The notes beneath the pieces were generated by a model. It worked only from the letters and a program-made list of their open reading frames with translations, ran no database searches and was not told the DNA's origin. Both the position numbers and the translations under genes were made by a program. A stretch of DNA of 64,000 bases from Kushneria phyllosphaerae (GTDB taxonomy: Bacteria > Pseudomonadota > Gammaproteobacteria > Pseudomonadales > Halomonadaceae): positions 1 to 64,000 of the forward strand of contig NZ_ONZI01000006.1 in the NCBI RefSeq assembly GCF_900312995.1. Direction: 5' to 3'. Below, one piece after another: positions 1 through 6,640 of this stretch. Numbering within the stretch: position 1 is the stretch's first letter; every line of letters starts with the position of its first letter.

Positions 1-62
1 ACGGCTCCGCGCCGATGGTAGTGTGGGGTCTCCCCATGTGAGAGTAGGTCATCGTCAGGCAC
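1..62 (+). rRNA. rrf: 5S ribosomal RNA, 3' end only
   Basis: The first 60 or so bases match the 3' third of gammaproteobacterial 5S rRNA, including the GCCGATGGTAGTGTGGGGTC block and the CCCCATGTGAGAGTAGG block known from E. coli. The 5' part lies outside the window. An intrinsic terminator follows within 10 bases, so this is the last gene of an rRNA operon read left to right. The exact mature 3' end is estimated from the E. coli pattern. Confidence 0.95.
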
Positions 63-70
63 CCCTTCCG

Positions 71-104
71 AACCCCGGTCCTTAACAGGACCGGGGTTCT
101 TTTA
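71..104 (+). terminator. rRNA operon terminator
   Basis: A perfect 12-bp stem (AACCCCGGTCCT pairing with AGGACCGGGGTT) with a 4-base loop TAAC is followed by a T-rich tail. It sits directly behind the 5S gene and ends the rRNA operon. Confidence 0.93.
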
Positions 105-411
105 TGCGCGCCATCCGGCCGCCACGGTCCGTGGTGCGGCCCCGCCCGCGGTCACTGACGTGACCGGCGGGCGAGGGCACCCCGCCTCAGGGCGTCTGGT
201 TCATGGCGGCCAGTGCCGCGGTCAGGGCCGCCATTTCTACCTCAATGCCAATCGGTAAACCCAAAAAAGGTTTATATGGGAAAATCAAATGCTTCCCATG
301 CAAAGAGACTTGGTATTACATCGATTTTTGCACCACAATGAACAGGCAAGTGCCCGGGGTTTCGGGTATATCGTTGATGTAATGAATACAGTAGGCAAGG
401 GAGAGCTGACG
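105..411. other. Non-coding spacer behind the rRNA operon
   Basis: I see no convincing gene here. Positions 117-141 form an imperfect GC-rich inverted repeat, and 143-172 form a second one (CGCCCGC, one bulge, GGTCAC against GTGACCGGCGGGCG). Neither is followed by a T-run, so they are not ordinary terminators. The right half becomes AT-richer and probably carries the promoter of the lipoprotein gene at 412, but I could not place a clear -35/-10 pair. Confidence 0.5.
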
Positions 412-663
412 ATGAAAAAGACACTGGGTATTTTGCTGGCCGCAATGCTGGTATTTGCTGTAGCCGGTTGCGATAACGATGACGGTCCTGCTGAAGAGAC
501 CGGTGCAAAGATCGATAACGCCGCCGATAATGCCGGAGATGCGACCAGCGACGCGGCTGATTCTGTTGGTGATGCTGCCAGCGATGCAGCTGACTCCACT
601 GGCCAGGCCATGGAAGATGCTGGTGACTCCATCAGCGACAGCGCTGAAGAGCACAGCAACTGA
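412..663 (+). CDS. Small acidic Ala/Asp-repeat lipoprotein
   Basis: This 83-residue protein begins MKKTLGILLAAML and has a lipobox AVAGC, so it should be processed by signal peptidase II and lipid-anchored at about Cys20. The mature part is almost entirely Ala, Asp, Ser and Gly in a loose repeat of the form DAADSxGDAxSD, with no aromatic residue. It is strongly acidic and probably disordered or helical. The ATG at 412 is chosen because GGGAGAG lies just upstream and the signal peptide starts there; an earlier in-frame start would bury the signal peptide. The gene stands alone with its own terminator. I do not recognise a named family. Acidic, water-binding envelope lipoproteins would suit a halophile, but that is inference. 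Confidence 0.82.
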   Translation: MKKTLGILLAAMLVFAVAGCDNDDGPAEETGAKIDNAADNAGDATSDAADSVGDAASDAADSTGQAMEDAGDSISDSAEEHSN

Positions 664-687
664 TCTATCCCGATAGGGTAGAGAAGT

Positions 688-725
688 GAAAAAGCCTCCT
701 GGCCATCGTCAGGAGGCTTTTTTAA
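688..725 (+). terminator. Terminator of the acidic lipoprotein gene
   Basis: AAAAAGCCTCCT pairs with AGGAGGCTTTTTT around a short loop. The A-run and T-run flank the stem, so it could work in both directions, serving the plus-strand gene ending at 663 and the minus-strand gene ending at 750. Confidence 0.9.
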
Positions 726-749
726 TCTAGCATGACTGCCTCTGGGCAA

Positions 750-962
750 TTACTGGGCGCTGGCCGCGCCCACCGCTGCACCTGCTGCGCCGCCGATCAG
801 GGCGCCCGTACCCGCGCTGCCTCCCGTGATGGCGCCGGCAGCAGCACCTGTGAGGCCGCCAATGCCTGCTCCCTGAGCCGCACTGCGCCCGGTAGGGCTG
901 CTACAGGCTGTCAGAAGCGCCAGCGCTGCCACGGTTGTCATTACCACAATGCTTTTATGCAT
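750..962 (-). CDS. Glycine-zipper lipoprotein
   Basis: This 70-residue protein starts MHKSIVVMTTVAALALLTAC. The lipobox LLTAC gives a lipid-anchored mature protein of about 51 residues. The remainder is rich in Gly and Ala with regular GxxxG spacing (GIGGLTGAAAGAITGG and similar), the pattern of glycine-zipper domains found in small outer-membrane lipoproteins of the SlyB, OsmB and YMGG kind. Such segments pack as tight helices in membranes. Its exact role is unknown. It is transcribed alone and convergently with the acidic lipoprotein gene, with which it shares a bidirectional terminator. Confidence 0.8.
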   Translation of the reverse strand: MHKSIVVMTTVAALALLTACSSPTGRSAAQGAGIGGLTGAAAGAITGGSAGTGALIGGAAGAAVGAASAQ

Positions 963-1058
963 GATGTTTCTCCTCGCAAGCGTTCAATAAAGGATAGCTG
1001 TATCCCATGATTATCGGCTATTCAGCTAAATACTGGATCCGAAATCCTGAGCAATCGG

Positions 1059-1094
1059 AAAAACGCCCATAAAAACGCCCATAAAAAAGCCCTG
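1059..1094. repeat. Short 12-bp tandem repeat running into the nrdB terminator
   Basis: AAAAACGCCCAT occurs at 1059-1070 and again at 1071-1082. A degenerate third copy, AAAAAAGCCCTG at 1083-1094, overlaps the nrdB terminator. It is probably a replication-slippage product at an A-rich terminator arm. Confidence 0.6.
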
Positions 1095-1112
1095 CAATAA
1101 GCAGGGCCATAT
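1083..1112 (-). terminator. nrdB terminator
   Basis: On the minus strand GCCCTGC, loop TTATT and GCAGGGC are followed by six T residues. It lies about 50 bases downstream of the nrdB stop codon and ends the nrdAB transcript. Confidence 0.9.
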
Positions 1113-1162
1113 ATTTCTGAGCCGAGGACTGTCGCAGGACAGCCCTGCGAATCCTGTACTGC

Positions 1163-2269
1163 TCAGTCCCAGGTCAGCGCGCCGCCGGTCTGATACTCGG
1201 TCACCCGCGTCTCAAAGAAGTTCTTCTCCTTGGGCAGATCGATCAGTTCCGACATCCACGGGAACGGGTTTTCTACATCATCAAAGAGCAGACCCAGACC
1301 GATCTGTTCGCTGCGGCGGTTGGCAATGAACTGCATGTACTGCTCTGTAAGCTCGGCATTCAGGCCCAGGATGCCGCGCGGCATGGTTTCACGGCCATAG
1401 GCCGCTTCCAGCTCGTAGGCTTCCAGAAGCATGCCGCGCACTTCTTGCTGGAAGGCGTCGTCCCACAGGTGCGGGTTTTCGATCTTGATCTGGTTGATGC
1501 AGTCGATGCCAAAGTTCAGGTGGATGGACTCATCGCGCAGAATGTACTGATACTGCTCGGCAATCCCTACCATCTTGTTACGGCGACCCAGCGCCAGAAT
1601 CTGGGCAAAACCGGTGTAGAACCACATGCCTTCAAACACGACATAGAAGGCCACCAGCGCGCGCAAAAACGCCTTGTCACGCTCGATGGTACCGGTTGTG
1701 AAGCTGGGGTCTTCCAGTGCCTGTGTGTATTTGAGCGCCCAGGCATCCTTGTCGGTGATCGAGGGAATCTCTCGATACATGTTGAAAAGCTCACCCTCGT
1801 CCAGACCCAGCGACGTGCAGATGTACTGGAAGGTATGGGTGTGGATGGCTTCTTCAAAGGCCTGGCGCAGCAGGTACTGGCGACATTCCGGATTGGTGAT
1901 GTTGCGATAGACGGCCAGCACGATGTTGTTGGCCACCAGCGACTCGGCCGTCGCGAAAAAGCCGAGGTTGCGCTTGAGCATCAGCACTTCGTCTTCGGTC
2001 AGCCCCTGCGGGCTATTGACCGGCGCACGCCATGTGGCGATATCACCCTGCATGGAGACTTCTGTCGGCATCCAGTGGTTGTTACAGCCGGCCAGATACT
2101 TTTCCCATGCCCAGCTGTACTTCAGCGGCAACAACTGGTTGACGTCGCTCTGGGCATTGATCATGGCCTTCTGGCTGGCATCAATACGCTGAGCGCCGGC
2201 CTGAATTTCACCCAGCCCGGTGTTGTCGACCTGGTCATTGTCATCAGCAAACAGGTTTGTCTCTTGCAT
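1163..2269 (-). CDS. nrdB: Ribonucleotide reductase small subunit, class Ic-like
   Basis: NrdB (368 aa) houses the metal cofactor that starts radical transfer to NrdA during reduction of ribonucleoside diphosphates to deoxy forms in the cytosol. Visible ligands are E109 (ATAES), E140 and H143 (EEAIH), E213 (FEGMW), and E247 and H250 (DESIH). The residue four past H143, which is the radical Tyr in E. coli, is F147 (codon at 1829-1831), with Tyr only at 149. F147 and all six ligands sit at a constant +20 offset from the Chlamydia trachomatis class Ic residues as I recall them (E89, E120, H123, F127, E193, E227, H230). Y242 and Y359 can serve the radical path. There is no N-terminal ATP-cone, which argues against class Id. 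The start at 2269 has GGGAGAG upstream; an in-frame ATG 21 bases earlier has none. The gene follows nrdA in one operon. The gene is certain; the cofactor class is inferred. Confidence 0.96.
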   Translation of the reverse strand: MQETNLFADDNDQVDNTGLGEIQAGAQRIDASQKAMINAQSDVNQLLPLKYSWAWEKYLAGCNNHWMPTEVSMQGDIATWRAPVNSPQGLTEDEVLMLKRNLGFFATAESLVANNIVLAVYRNITNPECRQYLLRQAFEEAIHTHTFQYICTSLGLDEGELFNMYREIPSITDKDAWALKYTQALEDPSFTTGTIERDKAFLRALVAFYVVFEGMWFYTGFAQILALGRRNKMVGIAEQYQYILRDESIHLNFGIDCINQIKIENPHLWDDAFQQEVRGMLLEAYELEAAYGRETMPRGILGLNAELTEQYMQFIANRRSEQIGLGLLFDDVENPFPWMSELIDLPKEKNFFETRVTEYQTGGALTWD

Positions 2270-2330
2270 GATTCTCTCCCTTGCCATCACCCGAGCATGT
2301 TCAACGGCGAGTGTGGTCTTGAATGCAGTA

Positions 2331-2356
2331 GACGGTGGCCCTGCAGGGCCACCGTC
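2331..2356. repeat. Perfect 26-bp palindrome in the nrdA-nrdB spacer
   Basis: GACGGTGGCCCTG is followed directly by its reverse complement. In the mRNA this would make a strong hairpin between the nrdA stop at 2369 and the nrdB start at 2269. No T-run follows on the minus strand, so it is more likely an RNA-processing or stability element than a full terminator. Confidence 0.75.
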
Positions 2357-2368
2357 GTATTAATCAAA

Positions 2369-5269
2369 TTACTGGCAGGCTTCGCAGTCCGGATCATCGA
2401 GTGAGCAGGCCAGCGGCGGTGCCGAACCCAGCGGCTGCTGAGCGTCCTGCGGTGCTTCCGATGACGGCGCAGGTGCTGTCTGCGGCGTCGGTGCGTTGGG
2501 CTTGACACCGGTCAGCTTGCCATCGGTCCCCTTGAGCGTTGACTTCTCAAGGCGAGTAGAGGCCTGTGCACGGAGGTAATAGGTGGTCTTCAGACCCAGC
2601 TGCCACGCCATGCGGTAAGTGGTATCCAGCTTGCGACCGGAAACACCGCTGATGTAGAGGTTCAAAGACTGTGCCTGGTCGATCCACTTCTGACGGCGCG
2701 AGGCGGCCTCAACGATCCAGCGCGGCTCGATTTCAAACGCCGTGGCATAGCGCTGCTTCAGATCGTCCGGAATGCGGTCGATCGGCTGAAGCGAGCCATC
2801 GTAGTACTTGAGATCATTGATCATCACCTCATCCCACAGGCCACGCTCCTTGAGCGCATGCACCATGTGCGAGTTGACCACCGTGAACTCGCCCGACAGG
2901 TTCGACTTCACGTACAGGTTCTGATAGGTCGGCTCGATCGACTGCGTGACGCCACAGATATTGGAAATGGTGGCCGTCGGCGCGATCGCCATGACGTTGG
3001 AGTTACGCATGCCCTGACGACGTACCTTGTTGCGGATATGGTCCCAGTCCTGTGTGGTGGACGTGTCCATCTGCAGGTACTGTTCGCCACGTTCGCGTTG
3101 CAGGTCATTAATGGAGTCGATGGGCAGAATGCCCTGGCTCCAGAGTGAACCTTCATAAGACTCATAGCGGCCACGCTCGGCTGCCAGATCGCTGGAAGCT
3201 TCGATGGCGTGATAGCTGATCAGCTCCATGGAACGATCGGCAAAGGTCACGGCGTCATCGGAGGCATAGGCGATACCGTGCTTGTACAGCGCATCCTGAA
3301 AGCCCATCAGACCCAGACCGACCGGGCGGTGACGGAAGTTGGAGCGCCTGGCCTGCGGTACGGCGTAATAGTTGATGTCGATGACGTTATCGAGCATGCG
3401 CACGGCTGTCTTGACCGACCGCTTGAGCTTCTCGCCGTCCAGCTGACCATTGACCACGTGAGCGGCCAGGTTGATTGAGCCCAGGTTACAGACGGCAATT
3501 TCGTCAACGCTGGTGTTGAGCGTAATCTCGGTGCACAGGTTGGAGGAGTGCACGACGCCGGCATGACGCTGCGGGCTGCGCAGGTTGCACGGATCCTTGA
3601 AGGTGATCCAAGGGTGGCCTGTTTCAAACAGCATCGACAGCATCTTGCGCCACAGATCCTTGGCCTGCACACGCTTGAACAGCGTGATCTCACCGGTCTG
3701 CGTCATGGCTTCGTATTCTTCATAACGCTTTTCAAACGCCGCGCCATAAAGGTCATGCAGATCCGGGCAGGTGGCTGGCGAGAAGAGCGTCCACTCCTTT
3801 TCTTCACTGACGCGCTTCATGAACAGATCCGGCACCCAGTTGGCCGTGTTCATGTCATGCGTGCGGCGACGGTCATCACCGGTGTTCTTGCGAAGCTCGA
3901 GGAACTCCTCGACGTCCATGTGCCAGGTTTCCAGGTACGAACAGACCGCGCCCTTGCGCTTGCCACCCTGGTTGACCGCCACGGCCGTGTCGTTGACGAC
4001 CTTGAGGAAGGGCACAACACCCTGGGACTTGCCATTGGTGCCCTTGATGTAGGAGCCCAGTGCACGTACCGGTGTCCAGTCATTGCCCAGACCGCCGGCC
4101 CACTTGGAGAGCATGGCATTGTCGCGAATGGCGCCGTAGATGCCTTCAAGGTTATCCGGCACGGTGGTCAGATAGCACGAGGACAGCTGGCTGCGAATGG
4201 TGCCGGCATTGAACAGCGTGGGCGTCGAGGTCATGTAATCGAAGCTCGACAGCAGCTCGTAGAACTCGATGGCACGCGCTTCACGATCCTGCTCGTTCAG
4301 CGACAGACCCATGGCCACACGCATGAACATGACCTGCGGCAGTTCGTAGCGAACGCCATCACGGTGCAGGAAATAACGGTCGTAAAGTGTCTGCAGGCCC
4401 AGATAGGTGAACTGGTTGTCACGCTCGTGGCTCAGGGCATCGCCCAGACGCTCAAGGTCAAACTCGGCCAGAACCGGGTCAAGCTGCTCGAATTCGATGC
4501 CGCGCTTGATGTAGTTCTGAAAAGCTGGCTTGTAGAGTGTCGCCATGTCGCCAAAGGTGGCTTCCTCGGCAACCTCGAGAAAGGACAGCGCTTCACGACG
4601 CAGGTTGTCCTGCAAAAGACGCGCGGTCACGAAGGTGTAGTTGGGCTCCTTCTCGACCAGCATGCGTGCGGTCATCATCAATGCCGTGGCAACACCATCG
4701 GGCGTCACACCGTCATAGAGGTTGCGCAGCGACTCATCCATGATGCGACGCACTTCAACGTTATCAAGACCTGCACAGGCCTCAGTGATCAGCGTCTCGA
4801 TACGCGCTAGATCCAGCGGGCGACGGCTACCATCGGGCTGGGTCACGTTGATGGTGGGGTGAGGCTTTTCAATGCCCTGATGCTGTGCTGCACGAGCACG
4901 AGCGTGCTCTTCGCGGTACAGCACATAGGCGCGGGCCACCTTGTGTTCACCCGAGCGCATCAGGGCCAGTTCCACCTGATCCTGAATATCTTCGATATGC
5001 AGGGTGCCGCCTTCCGGCATGCGACGCGCGAACGTTTCCATGATGGATTGCGTCAGCTGCTCGACCTGCTCGCGAATGCGAGAGGAACCGGCGGCGTTGT
5101 CACCTTCCACGGCGAGAAAGGCCTTGCTCATCGCCACGGAGACCTTGCTCGCATCAAAGGTGGCGGTGTCACCGGTACGCTTGATGACGCGCAGCTGCTG
5201 ATCGGTCTGGCGCGTATGAGCATCATCAAGGATTGATGAGGTATCACGCTCTGTATGCGAGGTTTCCAT
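2369..5269 (-). CDS. nrdA: Ribonucleotide reductase large subunit, class I
   Basis: NrdA (966 aa) is the catalytic subunit that reduces NDPs to dNDPs using a thiyl radical generated through NrdB. The N-terminus carries two ATP-cone domains, at roughly residues 24-125 (from RVIKRTGD) and 138-235 (INVTQPDGSRRP), as in Pseudomonas NrdA, so activity regulation by ATP/dATP is expected. The catalytic barrel shows SQLSSCYL (first redox Cys), SNLCTEITLN (Asn, radical Cys and Glu) and VCNLGSIN (second redox Cys). A Pro/Ala-rich linker of about 35 residues leads to the C-terminal tail ending CSLDDPDCEACQ, whose CxxC re-reduces the active site. The start at 5269 has AAGGTAA upstream; an earlier in-frame ATG has no ribosome-binding site. 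NrdR boxes and a DnaA box lie upstream. Confidence 0.97.
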   Translation of the reverse strand: METSHTERDTSSILDDAHTRQTDQQLRVIKRTGDTATFDASKVSVAMSKAFLAVEGDNAAGSSRIREQVEQLTQSIMETFARRMPEGGTLHIEDIQDQVELALMRSGEHKVARAYVLYREEHARARAAQHQGIEKPHPTINVTQPDGSRRPLDLARIETLITEACAGLDNVEVRRIMDESLRNLYDGVTPDGVATALMMTARMLVEKEPNYTFVTARLLQDNLRREALSFLEVAEEATFGDMATLYKPAFQNYIKRGIEFEQLDPVLAEFDLERLGDALSHERDNQFTYLGLQTLYDRYFLHRDGVRYELPQVMFMRVAMGLSLNEQDREARAIEFYELLSSFDYMTSTPTLFNAGTIRSQLSSCYLTTVPDNLEGIYGAIRDNAMLSKWAGGLGNDWTPVRALGSYIKGTNGKSQGVVPFLKVVNDTAVAVNQGGKRKGAVCSYLETWHMDVEEFLELRKNTGDDRRRTHDMNTANWVPDLFMKRVSEEKEWTLFSPATCPDLHDLYGAAFEKRYEEYEAMTQTGEITLFKRVQAKDLWRKMLSMLFETGHPWITFKDPCNLRSPQRHAGVVHSSNLCTEITLNTSVDEIAVCNLGSINLAAHVVNGQLDGEKLKRSVKTAVRMLDNVIDINYYAVPQARRSNFRHRPVGLGLMGFQDALYKHGIAYASDDAVTFADRSMELISYHAIEASSDLAAERGRYESYEGSLWSQGILPIDSINDLQRERGEQYLQMDTSTTQDWDHIRNKVRRQGMRNSNVMAIAPTATISNICGVTQSIEPTYQNLYVKSNLSGEFTVVNSHMVHALKERGLWDEVMINDLKYYDGSLQPIDRIPDDLKQRYATAFEIEPRWIVEAASRRQKWIDQAQSLNLYISGVSGRKLDTTYRMAWQLGLKTTYYLRAQASTRLEKSTLKGTDGKLTGVKPNAPTPQTAPAPSSEAPQDAQQPLGSAPPLACSLDDPDCEACQ

Positions 5270-5401
5270 AACGTTACCTTTCTGTCTTAAGGTCAAAACC
5301 GTACCCTGCCTGCCGTTTTAAAACGCACGGCAGATCATCACGGAATCGAAAAAAGTTGGGTCACAAGATATTGACAGCTGTCGGAAGAATCTGCTGCAAA
5401 A

Positions 5402-5417
5402 ACACTACATGGTGTGT
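5402..5417. promoter_or_regulatory. NrdR box, proximal
   Basis: ACACTACATGGTGTGT matches the palindromic NrdR consensus ACACWATATATWGTGT at 13 of 16 positions by eye. It lies 31 bp, or three helical turns, from the second box, the spacing typical of NrdR operators. NrdR represses ribonucleotide reductase genes when dATP is plentiful. Confidence 0.82.
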
Positions 5418-5432
5418 CTGTCGACCAAGTGG

Positions 5433-5448
5433 ACACAATATAGTGTGT
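5433..5448. promoter_or_regulatory. NrdR box, distal
   Basis: ACACAATATAGTGTGT matches the NrdR consensus at 15 of 16 positions. With the partner box 31 bp away it makes a classic tandem operator for nrdAB on the minus strand. Confidence 0.9.
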
Positions 5449-5498
5449 CTGGCGAATACCCTCAATAGGGAAAAATGACTCGAATCCGGCGCACAATC

Positions 5499-5507
5499 TG
5501 TGGATAA
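5499..5507 (-). promoter_or_regulatory. DnaA box upstream of nrdAB
   Basis: The minus strand reads TTATCCACA, an exact consensus DnaA box in the direction of nrdA and upstream of both NrdR boxes. In E. coli, DnaA binding upstream of nrdAB ties dNTP supply to initiation of replication; the same link is inferred here. A 9-bp match can occur by chance, but the position is suggestive. Confidence 0.65.
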
Positions 5508-5852
5508 AGTGTGCTTACCTCGCCACAGGCCTTGCCACCACTGGTATGCCGCCGGTTACATGAAAATTCTGGTGGGGATGCGTTTTTTTGTCGCGAATAT
5601 TTCAGCTCGATCGTTGGCGCACAGAATGAAATTCATGCCGATCAGAGCCTGGTGATGAGAATCGTATGCAAATACGGTTCTTCTGTATGGGCACTTTCGT
5701 GTAACAGTGGCACAATGTTGCCAAAGTTGAACGACCGTTGGGTTTGAAGGTCACATTTATCGCTGTCTGCCTGCCGTATGTTCGGGCGCTGCCCGCGCAG
5801 CATGCCGGTGACGGCACGGAAGCTTCTTTATCAATGATCGGACGGACGAGCC

Positions 5853-6566
5853 TTGGATAACATTACAACCGCCAACGAACACATTCTTATCATCGAAGAT
5901 GATGAACGACTGGCCGCGTTGACGCGTGAGTATCTTGAAGGCAACGGTTTCAGGGTCAGCGTCGAACACGACGGCGCCAATGGCGTCGAACGTATTCTGT
6001 CCCTGCGACCGGACCTGGTCATTCTTGACCTGATGCTGCCAGGTGAAGATGGTCTGTCCATCTGCCGCCGCGTGCGCCACCAGTACCCCGGCCCCATTTT
6101 GATGCTGACGGCTCGTACCGATGACATGGATCAGGTGCTGGGCCTTGAAATGGGCGCTGATGATTACGTCCCCAAGCCGGTGCCGCCGCGTGTCCTGCTG
6201 GCCCGCATGCGCGCGCTGCTGCGTCGTGCCGACGGGTCGGACACTACCGAGCACGAAGAGACCCGTCTCGAGTTTCGCGATCTGGTCGTGGATTCCTCGA
6301 CCAGGGAGGCATGGCTCAACGGCGAGCGTATCGATCTGACCAGTGCCGAATTTGATCTGCTGTGGCTACTGGCCTCTCATGCCGGCCGAGTGCTGACGCG
6401 TGAAGAGATCTTCTCGGCACTGCGCGGCATTCGTTATGATGGTCAGGATCGTTCGATAGACGTGCGTGTCTCTCGCATTCGACCCAAGATTGGTGATGAC
6501 CCGCATCAGCCGCAGCGTATCAAGACCGTGCGCAGCAAGGGATACCTGTTCGTTCGAGAGATCTGA
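5853..6566 (+). CDS. rstA: OmpR-family response regulator, RstA-like
   Basis: This 237-residue protein has an N-terminal receiver domain with acidic pocket D16/D17, phospho-acceptor D59 (ILDLMLPG) and K108 (PKP), followed by a winged-helix DNA-binding domain. The C-terminal stretch around residues 195-235 (YDGQDRSIDV, RIKTVRSKGYLF) closely follows E. coli RstA. It is expected to be phosphorylated by the kinase encoded 74 bases downstream and to control transcription. No in-frame ATG precedes the receiver fold, so the TTG at 5853, with GGACGAG upstream, is the probable start. In E. coli RstAB is under PhoPQ and linked to acid and manganese responses; whether that holds here is unknown. Confidence 0.87.
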   Translation: MDNITTANEHILIIEDDERLAALTREYLEGNGFRVSVEHDGANGVERILSLRPDLVILDLMLPGEDGLSICRRVRHQYPGPILMLTARTDDMDQVLGLEMGADDYVPKPVPPRVLLARMRALLRRADGSDTTEHEETRLEFRDLVVDSSTREAWLNGERIDLTSAEFDLLWLLASHAGRVLTREEIFSALRGIRYDGQDRSIDVRVSRIRPKIGDDPHQPQRIKTVRSKGYLFVREI

Positions 6567-6640
6567 GTCCGCAACGGCCCGATCTCATATCGTGAAGGGC
6601 GGCTTCGTCTACTTTAAAACACCTGTGTAAAGGATAGACG

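Larger units (their letters stand above)
5270..5852. other. Regulatory intergenic region between nrdA and the response-regulator gene
   Basis: This 583-bp divergent spacer holds the nrdA control region in its left half (two NrdR boxes and a DnaA box, listed separately) and presumably the promoter of the two-component operon in its right half. It is visibly more AT-rich than its flanks. I found no supported gene in it and could not place a confident -35/-10 pair on either strand. Confidence 0.6.

Noticed and set aside
1829..1831. The Phe147 codon of nrdB as a sequencing or reading error
   Set aside because: The surrounding frame is intact and all six ligands plus the first-ligand Glu fit class Ic together, so a single-base error is less likely than a real subclass difference, although it cannot be excluded from one read of the sequence.
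3548..4810. A 420-codon open frame on the plus strand opposite nrdA
   Set aside because: It lies entirely inside nrdA on the opposite strand, has no recognisable domain or ribosome-binding site, and is the kind of open frame expected opposite GC-rich genes.
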